A stretch of DNA of 64,000 nucleotides from contig NZ_JAILMR010000130.1 in NCBI RefSeq assembly GCF_024692365.1, positions 124,001 to 188,000 of the forward strand, given 5' to 3'. Source of the stretch: Ruminococcus sp. GTDB lineage: Bacteria > Bacillota > Clostridia > Oscillospirales > Ruminococcaceae. The notes under the pieces are model-generated. The model was given only the letters and a program-made list of their open reading frames with translations, ran no database searches and was not told the origin of the DNA. Shown here in pieces: positions 37,290 through 46,200 of the stretch (the first letter of the stretch is position 1; each line of letters opens with the position of its first letter). The position numbers and the translations under genes are program-made.

Positions 37290-38621
37290 GTGAGAAAAAT
37301 AAGATTGTTATTCGATCAGCTGCTGACACTTGCACTATGCAATTCCGTCATCTTATGGACAATAGTTCAGTTTTCCACGGCAGTGAAGATACTTGCGATC
37401 GTTGTACTGGTGCTGTTCTACTTTGTCTATCTGATATCTGCAGGCGGTCGTGCCGATCAGGACAAAAAGCTTTGCCGTATAGCAAAAGGTTCGTTTCTTA
37501 TTGACGGCGCTGTTATCTCTCTTGTTTTGCATACGGCGGTCGTGCTAACATTTATTATCATCGGAGAGTTCGATCCGTGGCGAATATTTGTGAATGGACT
37601 GACAGGATATGCTATTATTGCCTTTGCAGCTTTAGTCGGGATAATCAGACTGGTGATATCTTCAAGACAAGTCAAGATAGTAAAATATATCGCGCTGATC
37701 TTTACGTGGTATATGCCCGTTGTGAATATCTTTGTGCTGAGGACTATCTCAAAATCGGCAAAAAAAGAATTCCGCTTTGAACAGGCAAAGCAGGAACTAG
37801 ATGATATGCGCAAAGAAAATGAAGTCTGCAAAACGAAGTACCCCATTCTTATGGTACATGGCATATTTTTCCGCGACTGGCAGATGTTCAATTACTGGGG
37901 CAGAGTTCCCAAAGAACTTGTGCGAAATGGTGCTGAGATATACTATGGTGGTCAGCAGTCTGCGAACCTTATATCAGTCAGCGCAGGAGAACTTCGCGAT
38001 AAGATCGAGGAAGTAATAAAGGAAACAGGTGCTGAAAAGCTGAACATCATTGCTCATTCAAAGGGCGGACTTGATTCGAGATATGCCATATCAAAGCTGG
38101 GCATGGACAAGTATGTTGCAAGTCTCGTGACGATAAATACGCCGCATTACGGATGTAATTTTGTTGATGATATACTGGCTAAAGTGTCGGACGGTCTGCT
38201 GAAATTTGTTGCAAACAGGTACAACAAGCTGTTCACTGTTCTCGGGGATACTGCGCCCGATTTTGAAAAAGGTCTGCGGGAGCTTACACATTCTAACTGT
38301 GCTAAGCTTGATGACGAATTACCTGATCGTCCTGGAGTGTATTATCGCTCGGTAATGTCCGTGATGAAAAATGATTTTTCGGCGGGATTTCCCCTTAATC
38401 TCGGATATATGCTAAACCGCAAGGACGGCACGGGAAATGATGGTCTTGTTGTAAAAGAATCCGCTCTCCGCGGAGAAAATACGCTCATGATAAATCATAA
38501 CGGCAACAGAGGTCTTTCACACGGTGATATGATCGACCTCTTCCGTGAAAACATAGACGGCTTTGACGTTCGCGAATTTTATGTGGATATAGTCAAAGAC
38601 CTGAAAGAAAGAGGATTGTAA
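37290..38621 (+). CDS. Membrane-anchored alpha/beta-hydrolase (triacylglycerol-lipase-like)
   Basis: A 443-aa protein with about four N-terminal membrane segments (residues 1-150) and a C-terminal alpha/beta-hydrolase. It has the oxyanion-side YPILMVHGIFFRDW and the nucleophile Ser257 in AHSKGGLDSRYA, followed by TINTPHYGC. The acid and histidine probably lie in GNDGLV and GLSHGDM near the end. The substrate is likely a lipid or ester. GTG start at 37290 with GAGG 8 bases upstream. It follows the helicase-loader gene by 10 bases. Confidence 0.83.
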   Translation: MRKIRLLFDQLLTLALCNSVILWTIVQFSTAVKILAIVVLVLFYFVYLISAGGRADQDKKLCRIAKGSFLIDGAVISLVLHTAVVLTFIIIGEFDPWRIFVNGLTGYAIIAFAALVGIIRLVISSRQVKIVKYIALIFTWYMPVVNIFVLRTISKSAKKEFRFEQAKQELDDMRKENEVCKTKYPILMVHGIFFRDWQMFNYWGRVPKELVRNGAEIYYGGQQSANLISVSAGELRDKIEEVIKETGAEKLNIIAHSKGGLDSRYAISKLGMDKYVASLVTINTPHYGCNFVDDILAKVSDGLLKFVANRYNKLFTVLGDTAPDFEKGLRELTHSNCAKLDDELPDRPGVYYRSVMSVMKNDFSAGFPLNLGYMLNRKDGTGNDGLVVKESALRGENTLMINHNGNRGLSHGDMIDLFRENIDGFDVREFYVDIVKDLKERGL

Positions 38622-38622
38622 T

Positions 38623-38865
38623 ATGAACCCAATGGCAGTAGTCAAGCTGAAACCTTTGCTTGAAAAATTCAGAGAAAACCACCCGAGAATACCTCAGTTT
38701 ATGCAGACAGCTGCAAGCGGCATGGAAGAGGGCGGCGCTCTTGACCTTAAAGTTACCAATGCAGCAGGTCAGAAGATCGAGGCAAGCATCAAGCTAAATG
38801 CCGATGATATCGAACTTCTGAATGCTCTGCGCGAACTTCTTGCACAGGCGGGAGGACAGTTCTGA
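38623..38865 (+). CDS. Small hypothetical protein, 80 aa
   Basis: A short soluble protein, starting one base after the lipase stop with GAGG upstream. It begins MNPMAVVKLKPLLEKFRENHP and ends with an amphipathic helix (NADDIELLNALRELLAQAGG). Between lie residues typical of a small beta sheet (GGALDLKVTNAAGQKIEASIKL). I do not recognise the family. A strong shared terminator follows. Confidence 0.75.
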   Translation: MNPMAVVKLKPLLEKFRENHPRIPQFMQTAASGMEEGGALDLKVTNAAGQKIEASIKLNADDIELLNALRELLAQAGGQF

Positions 38866-38876
38866 CAAGATAATTG

Positions 38877-38911
38877 AACGACCCGAGGAAGTTGTTTTTC
38901 CTCGGGTCGTT
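38877..38911. terminator. Terminator between convergent small gene and mutS2
   Basis: A 14-bp stem (38877-38890 with 38898-38911), 7-base loop, followed on the plus strand by TTGTGTTTTATTT. It can serve the plus-strand operon and, less well, mutS2. Confidence 0.85.
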
Positions 38912-38917
38912 TGTGTT

Positions 38918-41326
38918 TTATTTAAGTTCTATAACGGTAACACCGTCTTCGCCCTCGCCGTAAACTCCGGGACGATAGGATTTAACAGATGGATGTCTGC
39001 GCAGATGATTTCTAACCGCACTTTTCAGTACTCCCGTACCGATGCCATGTATGACTGTCACCATACTGATTCCCGACATTACACAGTTATCTATAAAGCT
39101 GTCCATCTCGTGGATGCCCTCATCACTTGCGTAACCCCTGATATCAAGTTCAGTCGAGAAACGTCTTGTCATGCGGCTTTCAACGCCCTTGGTGGATACT
39201 CCGCGCTTTTTCTTTGTCTGTTGTTTCTGAGGAGTTTTGGCAGGCTGCTGTTTTTCCACAAGACGAAGTTTTTTTACATCGATCTTTGTCTTCATGATAC
39301 CTGCCTGAACAAAGCACATTCCCTTGTCATCGGGAGGAGTCACAACTATTCCGTTGCGCTTTGTATCGGTTATTAGCACTGTATCACCCTTTTTGAGAGG
39401 TCTCGGCAGTACATAATCATCATCGGACTGTTCTGAAACAGGATTTGCCTCAAGATAAAGCTTGTTCATTGTAGAACGCTGCTTCTGTCTTGCATCGATA
39501 GCTTTCTGAGTAAAGCCGTTCTTTTCCTTCTCCTTGCGAAGCTTGTCGAGTTCATCTACCAGCGCCTGAGATTCACGCTGAACACAATTAACTATGTCAC
39601 TCGCCTGACGTCTTGCTTTTTCAAGCTCGAATTCCTTGTCTTCCATGAACTTCTTCTTCTGTTCACTGAGTTCATTTCGCAGTTCTTCAACTTCTTTGCG
39701 ATATTTCTCAGCAAGAAGATTATTTTCTTCAAGACTTATCCTGGCTTTTTCAAGATCGTCGATTATATGTTCAAAACGCCTGTTTTCCTCGGATATCAGT
39801 GACTTTGCATAGCTGATTATCTCATCGTCAATGCCAAGATTTTTCGATATCGCAAAAGCATTCGACTTACCGGGTGAACCTATCACCAGCTTGTATGTGG
39901 GTCGCATGGTCTCAACATCGAACTCACAGGACGCATTTTCAACACCATCGGTATCGAGAGCGTACATCTTGATCTCCTGGTAGTGGGTAGTTGTGACTAC
40001 CGTTGCGCCTACCTGTCTGAGCCTTTCGATTATCGAAACTGCCAGCGCTGCACCCTCAACAGGGTCGGTACCCGATCCAAGCTCGTCTATCAGCACAAGG
40101 CTTTCGTGGTCAGCTTTGTCGATTATATCCTTGACCTTACCCATATGCGATGAGAAAGTAGAAAGGCTTTCCTGAATGGACTGTCTGTCGCCGATATCAG
40201 CAAGTATATTCTTATAAACCGATATCTTACAGCCATCTGATGCAGGTATCATCAGACCGCACATGGTCATAAGCGTCAGCAGACCAACGGTTTTCAGGGT
40301 GACTGTCTTACCGCCTGTGTTCGGACCTGTGATGACAAGCACATTATAATCAGTACCCGAACGGAAATTAATCGGCACAACTTTGTTTTCGTCAATAAGA
40401 GGGTGCCTAGCCTTATTCAGAACGATTATACCGTCATCGGATATTTCGGGATCAACTGCTCTCATTTTAGCGCCGAGATTTGCCTTAGCAAAATACAGAT
40501 CAAGCTTCACTGCCGCATCGTAGTTAGATTCTATCTGCGGCTGCATCATGGCGCATTCCTTGGAAAATTCAGTAAGTATGCGGTGAATCTCGTCCTGCTC
40601 CTTGCCTTGCAGAATCCTGACTTCGTTGTTTGCTTCGACTACGGATATAGGCTCGATGAAAAGCGTCGAGCCTGTTGCGGAAGTACCGTGTACCAGACCG
40701 CCCACGTTTCCCTTGAATTCTGTCTTAACAGGAACAACAAATCTGCCGTCACGCATAGTAACAATTGATTCCTGCAAGTACTTCTGGGTTGAAGGCGATT
40801 TTATCATTTTATCAAGAGTTTCACGTATCTTCAGACCAGCCTTAGCTATCTTGTTTCTGATAGACCTGAGCTCAGGGCTGGCATCATCGGAAAGATTCTC
40901 GCTGTCAAGTATGGCAGTTTCCAATCTCTGCCACAGTGACTTATTCGGAAAAAGCTGTTCAAACAGATAGGAAAGGGGAGTGTCCTTGTCCTCGTTCTGA
41001 TCGAACCATTTGCAAAGCTCATTGGTCTGACCGAGAACTTTTTTTATCTCCAGCAGTTCGCCGAGAGAAAGTGTACCGCCTGCCTTTGCTCTATTCAGGC
41101 TTGCGGATACGTTGTTTATACTGTAGAAAGCAGGTGTACCGTTCTTGATGGACATATTCAGCGCACTTGCTGTTTTAGCCATCTCGGTACGCACCGTGTA
41201 CAAGTCGTCCGATGGCTTTACCGCCAGCGCCGCCTGTTTACTGTCCTTGCTTGAACAAAGCTCTGAAAGCATTTCCAGAACCTTATCAAGTTCAAGGATC
41301 TCATGATTTATATTTTCAAGTCCCAT
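38918..41326 (-). CDS. mutS2: MutS2 endonuclease/ribosome-rescue ATPase
   Basis: An 802-aa MutS2 protein. It lacks the mismatch-binding domain of MutS and has the core and clamp, the ABC ATPase (Walker A GPNTGGKT at 334-341, Walker B LVLIDELGSGTDPVEGAAL, TTHYQEIK), a long coiled coil (about 500-620), a KOW-like segment, and a C-terminal Smr nuclease domain (about 725-802: ELDIRGYASDEGI, VIHGIGTGVLKSAVRNHL). Homologues suppress recombination or split collided ribosomes. It follows recO by 14 bases at the end of the era cluster. Confidence 0.96.
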   Translation of the reverse strand: MGLENINHEILELDKVLEMLSELCSSKDSKQAALAVKPSDDLYTVRTEMAKTASALNMSIKNGTPAFYSINNVSASLNRAKAGGTLSLGELLEIKKVLGQTNELCKWFDQNEDKDTPLSYLFEQLFPNKSLWQRLETAILDSENLSDDASPELRSIRNKIAKAGLKIRETLDKMIKSPSTQKYLQESIVTMRDGRFVVPVKTEFKGNVGGLVHGTSATGSTLFIEPISVVEANNEVRILQGKEQDEIHRILTEFSKECAMMQPQIESNYDAAVKLDLYFAKANLGAKMRAVDPEISDDGIIVLNKARHPLIDENKVVPINFRSGTDYNVLVITGPNTGGKTVTLKTVGLLTLMTMCGLMIPASDGCKISVYKNILADIGDRQSIQESLSTFSSHMGKVKDIIDKADHESLVLIDELGSGTDPVEGAALAVSIIERLRQVGATVVTTTHYQEIKMYALDTDGVENASCEFDVETMRPTYKLVIGSPGKSNAFAISKNLGIDDEIISYAKSLISEENRRFEHIIDDLEKARISLEENNLLAEKYRKEVEELRNELSEQKKKFMEDKEFELEKARRQASDIVNCVQRESQALVDELDKLRKEKEKNGFTQKAIDARQKQRSTMNKLYLEANPVSEQSDDDYVLPRPLKKGDTVLITDTKRNGIVVTPPDDKGMCFVQAGIMKTKIDVKKLRLVEKQQPAKTPQKQQTKKKRGVSTKGVESRMTRRFSTELDIRGYASDEGIHEMDSFIDNCVMSGISMVTVIHGIGTGVLKSAVRNHLRRHPSVKSYRPGVYGEGEDGVTVIELK

Positions 41327-41340
41327 TTATGTAAATAACC

Positions 41341-42096
41341 TCATTTCAACATCTTGTAAAATTCCAGCGCACCGAACTTTTTCCTGAAATGATAACCCAC
41401 GTATCTCTCTGTGAATTCGGTGAGCTTTTTCAGATATCGGTCGCTTATATTAAAGTAAAATAGTTTTTCATACTCCGTCAGCGCGATATAACGTACGATA
41501 TAAAGAAGCTGTTTATCAAGTATCTGAGTGTGTATGCTTTCGGGATTAGGACAGCAGCTGCTGCATTCAAGTCTGTCTTCCAGAAAGTTAAAGTGCATCT
41601 TATCGTCTTCGTATTTAAAGCAAAAAGCACAGCCCACAAGTTTCGGGCGCATACCTATCTCGCAAAGCAGCCTGAATTCAAAAACGCATTTAAGCAGATC
41701 CGGCTCCATCTTGCCTTCGTCAAGAAAATACAGCGTGTTCAGCGCAAGCCGCATTACTTCCTTACATTCCTGCCCCTCGGTTCCCGAATAAATCAGCAAC
41801 TCCGAAAAATACGAAGCAAGCGCAACTTTAGCCGCGTCAAGTCTTATATTATAAAACAGCTTGACAGGCTCGCTGCTGTTCAAATAGCGGCTGACCTGTC
41901 CATTGGCATTTTTCTTTTCTTCAAAGCAAAGCTCGGAATAGCTGAAAGCTTGTGTTGCGGAAACAGTCTTGCTGCTTTTTCTTCCGCCCCTGACGTAGAT
42001 ATAGATGACTCCCATTTCGGCAGTCAGCACGCATATCGACTTGCTGTATTCACCGCTGTCATTCTCTTTCAGTATAAGTCCTTTCAGGGTCGTCAT
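41341..42096 (-). CDS. recO: DNA repair protein RecO
   Basis: Recombination mediator that loads RecA with RecR. The 251-aa protein has the N-terminal OB-fold (TTLKGLILKENDSGEYSKSICVLTAEMGV), a helical domain and a four-Cys zinc motif (CAFC … CSSC). AAAGGA lies 11 bases before the ATG. Its first 38 bases are shared with the end of the small yqzL gene. Confidence 0.93.
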   Translation of the reverse strand: MTTLKGLILKENDSGEYSKSICVLTAEMGVIYIYVRGGRKSSKTVSATQAFSYSELCFEEKKNANGQVSRYLNSSEPVKLFYNIRLDAAKVALASYFSELLIYSGTEGQECKEVMRLALNTLYFLDEGKMEPDLLKCVFEFRLLCEIGMRPKLVGCAFCFKYEDDKMHFNFLEDRLECSSCCPNPESIHTQILDKQLLYIVRYIALTEYEKLFYFNISDRYLKKLTEFTERYVGYHFRKKFGALEFYKMLK

Positions 42097-42187
42097 TCAC
42101 ATCAGTCCTTTCAGCTCTCGCATAAGCGAGATAATCCTCAATACTGCCGCTTTTCAGAAATTTCTCCCATAGCACCAAACCACTCAC
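42059..42187 (-). CDS. yqzL: YqzL-family small protein between era and recO
   Basis: A 42-codon frame on the minus strand reads LWEKFLKSGSIEDYLAYARAER followed by an acidic tail. The spaced Trp, Phe, Gly, Tyr-Leu pattern is that of YqzL, a tiny protein encoded between era and recO in Bacillus and other Firmicutes, which is exactly its place here. Its role is unknown. The frame is closed upstream by TAA just before GTG 42187; other possible starts are TTG 42178 and GTG 42175, with AAAGGA at 42195-42190 fitting the later starts better. The end overlaps recO by 38 bases. Confidence 0.72.
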   Translation of the reverse strand: MSGLVLWEKFLKSGSIEDYLAYARAERTDVNDDPERTYTERE

Positions 42188-42246
42188 CGTCCTTTAAAGA
42201 TAGCTTGCCCTTAATGCGGCGGAATATGAGCGGTATATTTTTCCTA

Positions 42247-43143
42247 TCAGGAAAGTCCGAAATTCTTTATCATGCCCTCGCGATTGCGCCAGCCTTCCTT
42301 GACCTTTACCCAGCACTGCAGGTTAACCTTTATCTGGAAAAACTCCTCCAGATCAGCTCTTGCGTCCTGACCTATCTTTCTAAGCATCGAACCGCCCTTG
42401 CCGATTATGATGCCCTTGTGGGATTCTCTCTCACAGAAGATGGTCGCTGTGATATCAAGTATAGCTTCACCGCTCCTGTCTTCGCGTTCTCCCAGCTGTT
42501 CGATGGTAACTGCTACACCGTGAGGAACTTCGTCATTAAGATTTCTGAGCGCCTTTTCACGAATTATCTCAGCCATGATAACTTTCTCAGGCTGATCTGT
42601 GAACTTGTCGTCAGGGAAGAAGTGTGGACCCTCAGCTGCATTTTTATCCAAGATATCCATGATAATATCAAGACCGTCATTCTGAACAACACTTATAGGA
42701 ACAACTTCAACAAAATCATAAAGTGCGGAATACTCTGCAAGCTTAGTAATAACATCTTCTTTATTATCAAGAAGGTCGATCTTGTTAAGTGCAAGTATAA
42801 CTTTACTCTTACCGCCCTTGAAACTTTCTATCAGGCTTTTCTCGTTATCGGATATCTTCTTGGTGCAGTCGCACATGAGGATTATCATATCAACGCCCGT
42901 TATAGTTTCGTTGACAGTATTCACCATATGTTCGCTCAGTTTGTTTTTAGCCTTATGCATACCGGGGGTATCCATAAACACGAACTGAGTTTCGCCCTTT
43001 GTGAGTACACCCGTTATCTTTGTTCTTGTGGTCTGCGGTTTGTCGCTGACAGCCGCAATTTTCTCACCAACGAGAGCATTCAGCAGGGAAGATTTGCCTG
43101 CGTTTGCTCTGCCTGCTATCGTAACAAAAATATTCTTCGTCAT
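42247..43143 (-). CDS. era: Ribosome-assembly GTPase Era
   Basis: A 298-aa GTPase that binds the 3' end of 16S rRNA. It has G1 GRANAGKS (11-18), the effector segment DKPQTTRTKITGV, G3 DTPG, G4 NKID, and a C-terminal KH domain with GIIIGKGGSMLRKIG. The G1 loop has Ala where many Era proteins have Pro and Val, which still fits the GxxxxGKS rule. It starts 2 bases after the GNAT gene ends. Confidence 0.96.
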   Translation of the reverse strand: MTKNIFVTIAGRANAGKSSLLNALVGEKIAAVSDKPQTTRTKITGVLTKGETQFVFMDTPGMHKAKNKLSEHMVNTVNETITGVDMIILMCDCTKKISDNEKSLIESFKGGKSKVILALNKIDLLDNKEDVITKLAEYSALYDFVEVVPISVVQNDGLDIIMDILDKNAAEGPHFFPDDKFTDQPEKVIMAEIIREKALRNLNDEVPHGVAVTIEQLGEREDRSGEAILDITATIFCERESHKGIIIGKGGSMLRKIGQDARADLEEFFQIKVNLQCWVKVKEGWRNREGMIKNFGLS

Positions 43144-43144
43144 T

Positions 43145-43612
43145 TTATTTACCCTTTACTTTCTTGGTCATTATATCCCAACACAGAAAATCACCGTTAT
43201 CAGTCATAACGGTCTTGAATTCTTTTTCTGTGTATCCTCTTTTAAGATATATCTTTTTAGCCGCAAGTGATGCATCAAGTATTATCTCGGAATAACTTCG
43301 GCTTATGAGTTCTTCGGCATAGTCAAGAAGAGCTTTGCCGAACCCTTTGCCCTGAAATTCGGGCAGTACAAACAGCCTTCCAATATCATTCTCGTTTATC
43401 GAAACTGTACCAACTTTATTTCCTTCATCGTCAATACACAGAAATGTCCTGTGATTTCTGATATCCTCAGCTATATTTTCATCACTGTGGTATTTAAGAA
43501 AGAAATCCACCGCTCCGGACGGATAATACCTCGGATAAATCGCATTTATCGTGCTATGGGTAATATCCTTAACAATACTGATGTCAGCGGATGATGCTTC
43601 GATTATCTTCAT
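43145..43612 (-). CDS. GNAT-family N-acetyltransferase
   Basis: A 155-aa acetyltransferase with the acetyl-CoA loop LFVLPEFQGKGFGKALLDYAEELI and a C-terminal LKRGYTEKEFK. It resembles the small GNATs that modify amines or amino acids; substrate unknown. Its start overlaps the stop of the Nudix gene by one base. With that gene it occupies the place between dgkA and era where Bacillus has cdd. Confidence 0.9.
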   Translation of the reverse strand: MKIIEASSADISIVKDITHSTINAIYPRYYPSGAVDFFLKYHSDENIAEDIRNHRTFLCIDDEGNKVGTVSINENDIGRLFVLPEFQGKGFGKALLDYAEELISRSYSEIILDASLAAKKIYLKRGYTEKEFKTVMTDNGDFLCWDIMTKKVKGK

Positions 43613-44157
43613 CAGTGTCCCTCTGCATTATTTTCTTCTATCAGCTCTTTTGCACGCATCAAAACAGGCAGTTCTCTTGCAGCTATAAGACGACCTATTT
43701 TAGTGCAGCTTCTGTTTTTGTATTCACAGACAGCTTCATCGAAACTAAGCTTCAAAGCCGAAAGATGAAAATCTTTTATCTCCTGATCAGTAAGATGATT
43801 TGCTCCGAAGCTTTTTGCTTTGCACAGAAAATAATTGTTTATGTTATGCCTGTGTATAAGATTGTAGTAGTCGCTGACAACACCAATCTTGCAGATTATA
43901 TCGACTTCCACACCAAGTTCCTCACGAAGTTCTCGGCGTAGCGCAGATTCGAGAGATTCATTCTCTTCAACACCGCCGCCCGAAGTTTCGATAAGCACCG
44001 CCTTGCCGAAATCATCATCTCTTTCTGCTCTGACAAAATAGAAATAACCGTCATCGTCAAAAACTATGGCTCTTGCTATGAGCCTGTCATGGTCGGTGTA
44101 CTCAAAATTCCATTCGGTGTCATTCAGTTCAATCATCAGTTCATTATTATCAGACAT
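43612..44157 (-). CDS. Nudix hydrolase
   Basis: A 181-aa Nudix protein with a complete box (GX5EX7REUXEEXGU) seen in GGGVEENESLESALRRELRE followed by ELGV. The N-terminal strand region (NFEYTDHDRLIARAIVFDDDGYFYFV) binds substrate. It hydrolyses some nucleoside diphosphate derivative. ATG 44157 overlaps the dgkA stop (TAATG) and has GGGAGAAGAA upstream, so a longer frame from 44199 is rejected. Confidence 0.91.
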   Translation of the reverse strand: MSDNNELMIELNDTEWNFEYTDHDRLIARAIVFDDDGYFYFVRAERDDDFGKAVLIETSGGGVEENESLESALRRELREELGVEVDIICKIGVVSDYYNLIHRHNINNYFLCKAKSFGANHLTDQEIKDFHLSALKLSFDEAVCEYKNRSCTKIGRLIAARELPVLMRAKELIEENNAEGH

Positions 44158-44630
44158 TATTTCTTCTCCCGAAAACAGACAAATACCCACCAGAACCACA
44201 AAACAAAATACAAAACTCCGGCTGCGATAAGTGCAGGGGAGTCTGCAAAACAGCCTAAGATGTAAATTATCCTTCTGCCGAAGACAAGAGCCGTAACTCC
44301 TATTGCTGCAAAGCAGAATATCAGGACTGCTCCTGCGGCACAGTCCTTTGCCGCTTTAGCCATCTCCGAACGTTCACCTTTACTTGCTAAGTCAACGGCG
44401 TTTTCTATGGCGGTGTTGACACATTCAAGCGCCATAACTCCGCCGACAGTAAGCAGTAAAGCCAGAGCTTCACCTATGCTGACACTGCATAAAATCGCAA
44501 CAACAGCAACAGCACCCGCCGCTCCCATATGGAAGCGCATATTTCTCTGAGTTTTTATACAGTATATTATTCCGCTTACCGCGTATGTGAAGCTCTTACA
44601 GAACTTCGCAAGCTCAGTCTTTATGTTCAT
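44157..44630 (-). CDS. dgkA: Diacylglycerol/undecaprenol kinase family protein
   Basis: A 157-aa membrane kinase of the DgkA family. The Gram-positive members phosphorylate undecaprenol. It has the conserved helices and the catalytic signature ALECVNTAIENAVDLAS with a following Lys/Asp (AKAAKDCAAGAVL). Three to four membrane segments are predicted. ATG 44630 has GAGGAG upstream and lies inside the ybeY 3' end (17-base overlap). Confidence 0.92.
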   Translation of the reverse strand: MNIKTELAKFCKSFTYAVSGIIYCIKTQRNMRFHMGAAGAVAVVAILCSVSIGEALALLLTVGGVMALECVNTAIENAVDLASKGERSEMAKAAKDCAAGAVLIFCFAAIGVTALVFGRRIIYILGCFADSPALIAAGVLYFVLWFWWVFVCFREKK

Positions 44631-45126
44631 GCTCCTCAACAAAGGTCTCATCTCTGGAAATTCCAAGCTGTGAGAGAATAGCTTCTTCCTTTTCCCTCAT
44701 TATACGCTCCTGAAGACTGCTTTCTTCGTGGTCATAACCCAACAGATGCAGCATGGAATGTACAGTAAGGAAACCTACTTCACGCTCAAGAGAATGACCG
44801 TATACCTGAGCCTGTCTTGTCGCAGTTTCAAGGCTGATTACAATATCGCCGAGAAGACAGGCACCTGTTTCGTAATTAACGTCGTACTCGCCGTCCTCAC
44901 CAAGAGGGAAGCTCAGCACATCGGTTGGTCTGTCGATATTTCTGTGCTCTTTGTTCAGCTCATGTATCTGCTTGTCATTTATAAAAGATACAGATACCTC
45001 GGCATCTTTTCCGAAACCCTCATATTCAAGCACTGCATGACAGCAGCGTCTGACGAGCATTCTTATGCCAACGGGTATCTTAACCTCTGTCTGATTATTG
45101 GTGATCATTACCTTGACTTTGTCCAT
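44614..45126 (-). CDS. ybeY: Endoribonuclease YbeY
   Basis: Zinc-dependent endoribonuclease involved in 16S rRNA 3' maturation and ribosome quality control. From ATG 45126 (170 aa) it has the motif HSMLHLLGYDH with zinc ligands His123, His127 and His133, and the upstream NIDRPTDVLSFPL signature. An in-frame ATG at 45138 directly abuts AAGGA and is a less likely start. Its 5' end overlaps the phoH 3' end by 32 bases. Confidence 0.95.
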   Translation of the reverse strand: MDKVKVMITNNQTEVKIPVGIRMLVRRCCHAVLEYEGFGKDAEVSVSFINDKQIHELNKEHRNIDRPTDVLSFPLGEDGEYDVNYETGACLLGDIVISLETATRQAQVYGHSLEREVGFLTVHSMLHLLGYDHEESSLQERIMREKEEAILSQLGISRDETFVEEHEHKD

Positions 45127-46090
45127 TGTTTTTCCCATTCCTTTTTGAGTATTTTTCGTATGCCAGTATGATATCCTGTACCAGCTTGTGTCTGACTACA
45201 TCCTTATCGGAGAATCTGTTTATTTTTATATCGTCAACGTCCTTTAAAACGTGCATTGCCTGTATAAGTCCCGACTTTCTGTTATCGGGAAGATCTATCT
45301 GCGTGATATCGCCTGTTATTACTATCTTTGAGTTGAATCCCAGTCGCGTCAGGAACATCTTCATCTGTTCGTTGGTGGTGTTCTGCGCTTCATCAAGAAT
45401 TATGAAAGCGTTGTCAAGCGTTCGTCCTCGCATATATGCCAGAGGTGCGACCTCGATACATCCTCGTTCCTGCTGTCTTGCAAAGGATTCAGGTCCCAGC
45501 ATCTCAAACAAAGCGTCATAAAGTGGTCTTAAATAAGGATCGACCTTGTTTTGCAGGTCACCGGGCAGAAATCCCAGCTTTTCACCCGCTTCAACCGCAG
45601 GTCTTGTAAGGATTATCTTCTCGACCTCATGAGCTTTGAAAGCCTTTACTGCCATCGCTACCGCAAGATAGGTCTTGCCAGTGCCCGCAGGTCCGATGCC
45701 GAGAACGATCGTATTCTTGCGAATAAAATCAACATATCGCTTCTGACCCAGAGTTTTAGGCTTTATGACCTTGCCTGTTATCGTTACGCAAATGCCGTCA
45801 TCGCTGAGATTGTTCAGCTCGTACTGTCTGCCTTCGCGAACCAGTGCAAAAACATAACGTATACTTTGCTCGGTGAGCTTTTCACCGCTGTTTATCATGG
45901 TAATCAATCCGTTGATCGCTTCGCAGGCATTGAAAACGCCCTGTTCGTCGCCGGTGACCTTTATATCCTCACCGCGACCCAATACGGCAACACCGTATTC
46001 GCGCTGTATCAGATTCACATTTTCATCATAGCTGCCGAACAGACTCAGCATAGTTTCCATGCTGTCAACGGCTATCAGTTTTTCTGCCAT
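45095..46090 (-). CDS. phoH: PhoH-family ATPase
   Basis: A 331-aa PhoH-like protein. It has an N-terminal KH-like region and a P-loop ATPase with Walker A GPAGTGKT (133-140), LTRPAVEAGEKLGFLPGDL, Walker B AFIILDEAQNTT, and VITGDITQIDLP. The family is tied to RNA metabolism and sits beside ybeY in most bacteria. The C-terminal tail is Asn/Gln/Gly-rich. It has its own putative promoter in the 105-base gap after yqfD. Confidence 0.94.
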   Translation of the reverse strand: MAEKLIAVDSMETMLSLFGSYDENVNLIQREYGVAVLGRGEDIKVTGDEQGVFNACEAINGLITMINSGEKLTEQSIRYVFALVREGRQYELNNLSDDGICVTITGKVIKPKTLGQKRYVDFIRKNTIVLGIGPAGTGKTYLAVAMAVKAFKAHEVEKIILTRPAVEAGEKLGFLPGDLQNKVDPYLRPLYDALFEMLGPESFARQQERGCIEVAPLAYMRGRTLDNAFIILDEAQNTTNEQMKMFLTRLGFNSKIVITGDITQIDLPDNRKSGLIQAMHVLKDVDDIKINRFSDKDVVRHKLVQDIILAYEKYSKRNGKNNGQSQGNDHQ

Positions 46091-46126
46091 TAGGATACAC
46101 TCCGCTCAATTTTACATTCTGGATTC

Positions 46127-46155
46127 ATTATACCACATTCTTTAATGGAATGCAA
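46127..46155 (-). promoter_or_regulatory. Probable phoH promoter
   Basis: On the minus strand an extended -10, TGG-TATAAT (TATAAT 46132-46127), with a weak TTGCAT -35 (46155-46150) 17 bases upstream. The -35 lies in one copy of a direct repeat. Confidence 0.5.
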
Positions 46156-46200
46156 CAAAAAAAATCAATTTTTTAATTAAATGCAACAAAAAATATCAAT
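46150..46200. repeat. Two-copy 20-bp direct repeat upstream of phoH
   Basis: ATGCAACAAAAAAAATCAAT (46150-46169) and ATGCAACAAAAAATATCAAT (46181-46200) differ at one base. The period is 31 bp, about three helical turns. One copy covers the phoH -35; the other includes the yqfD stop. Confidence 0.85.

Noticed and set aside
41530..43209. 559-codon open frame on the plus strand opposite recO, yqzL and era
   Set aside because: It runs fully antisense to two unmistakable genes, has no ribosome-binding site, and its product is low-complexity Phe/Leu/His/Ser-rich with no domain. A codon-bias shadow.
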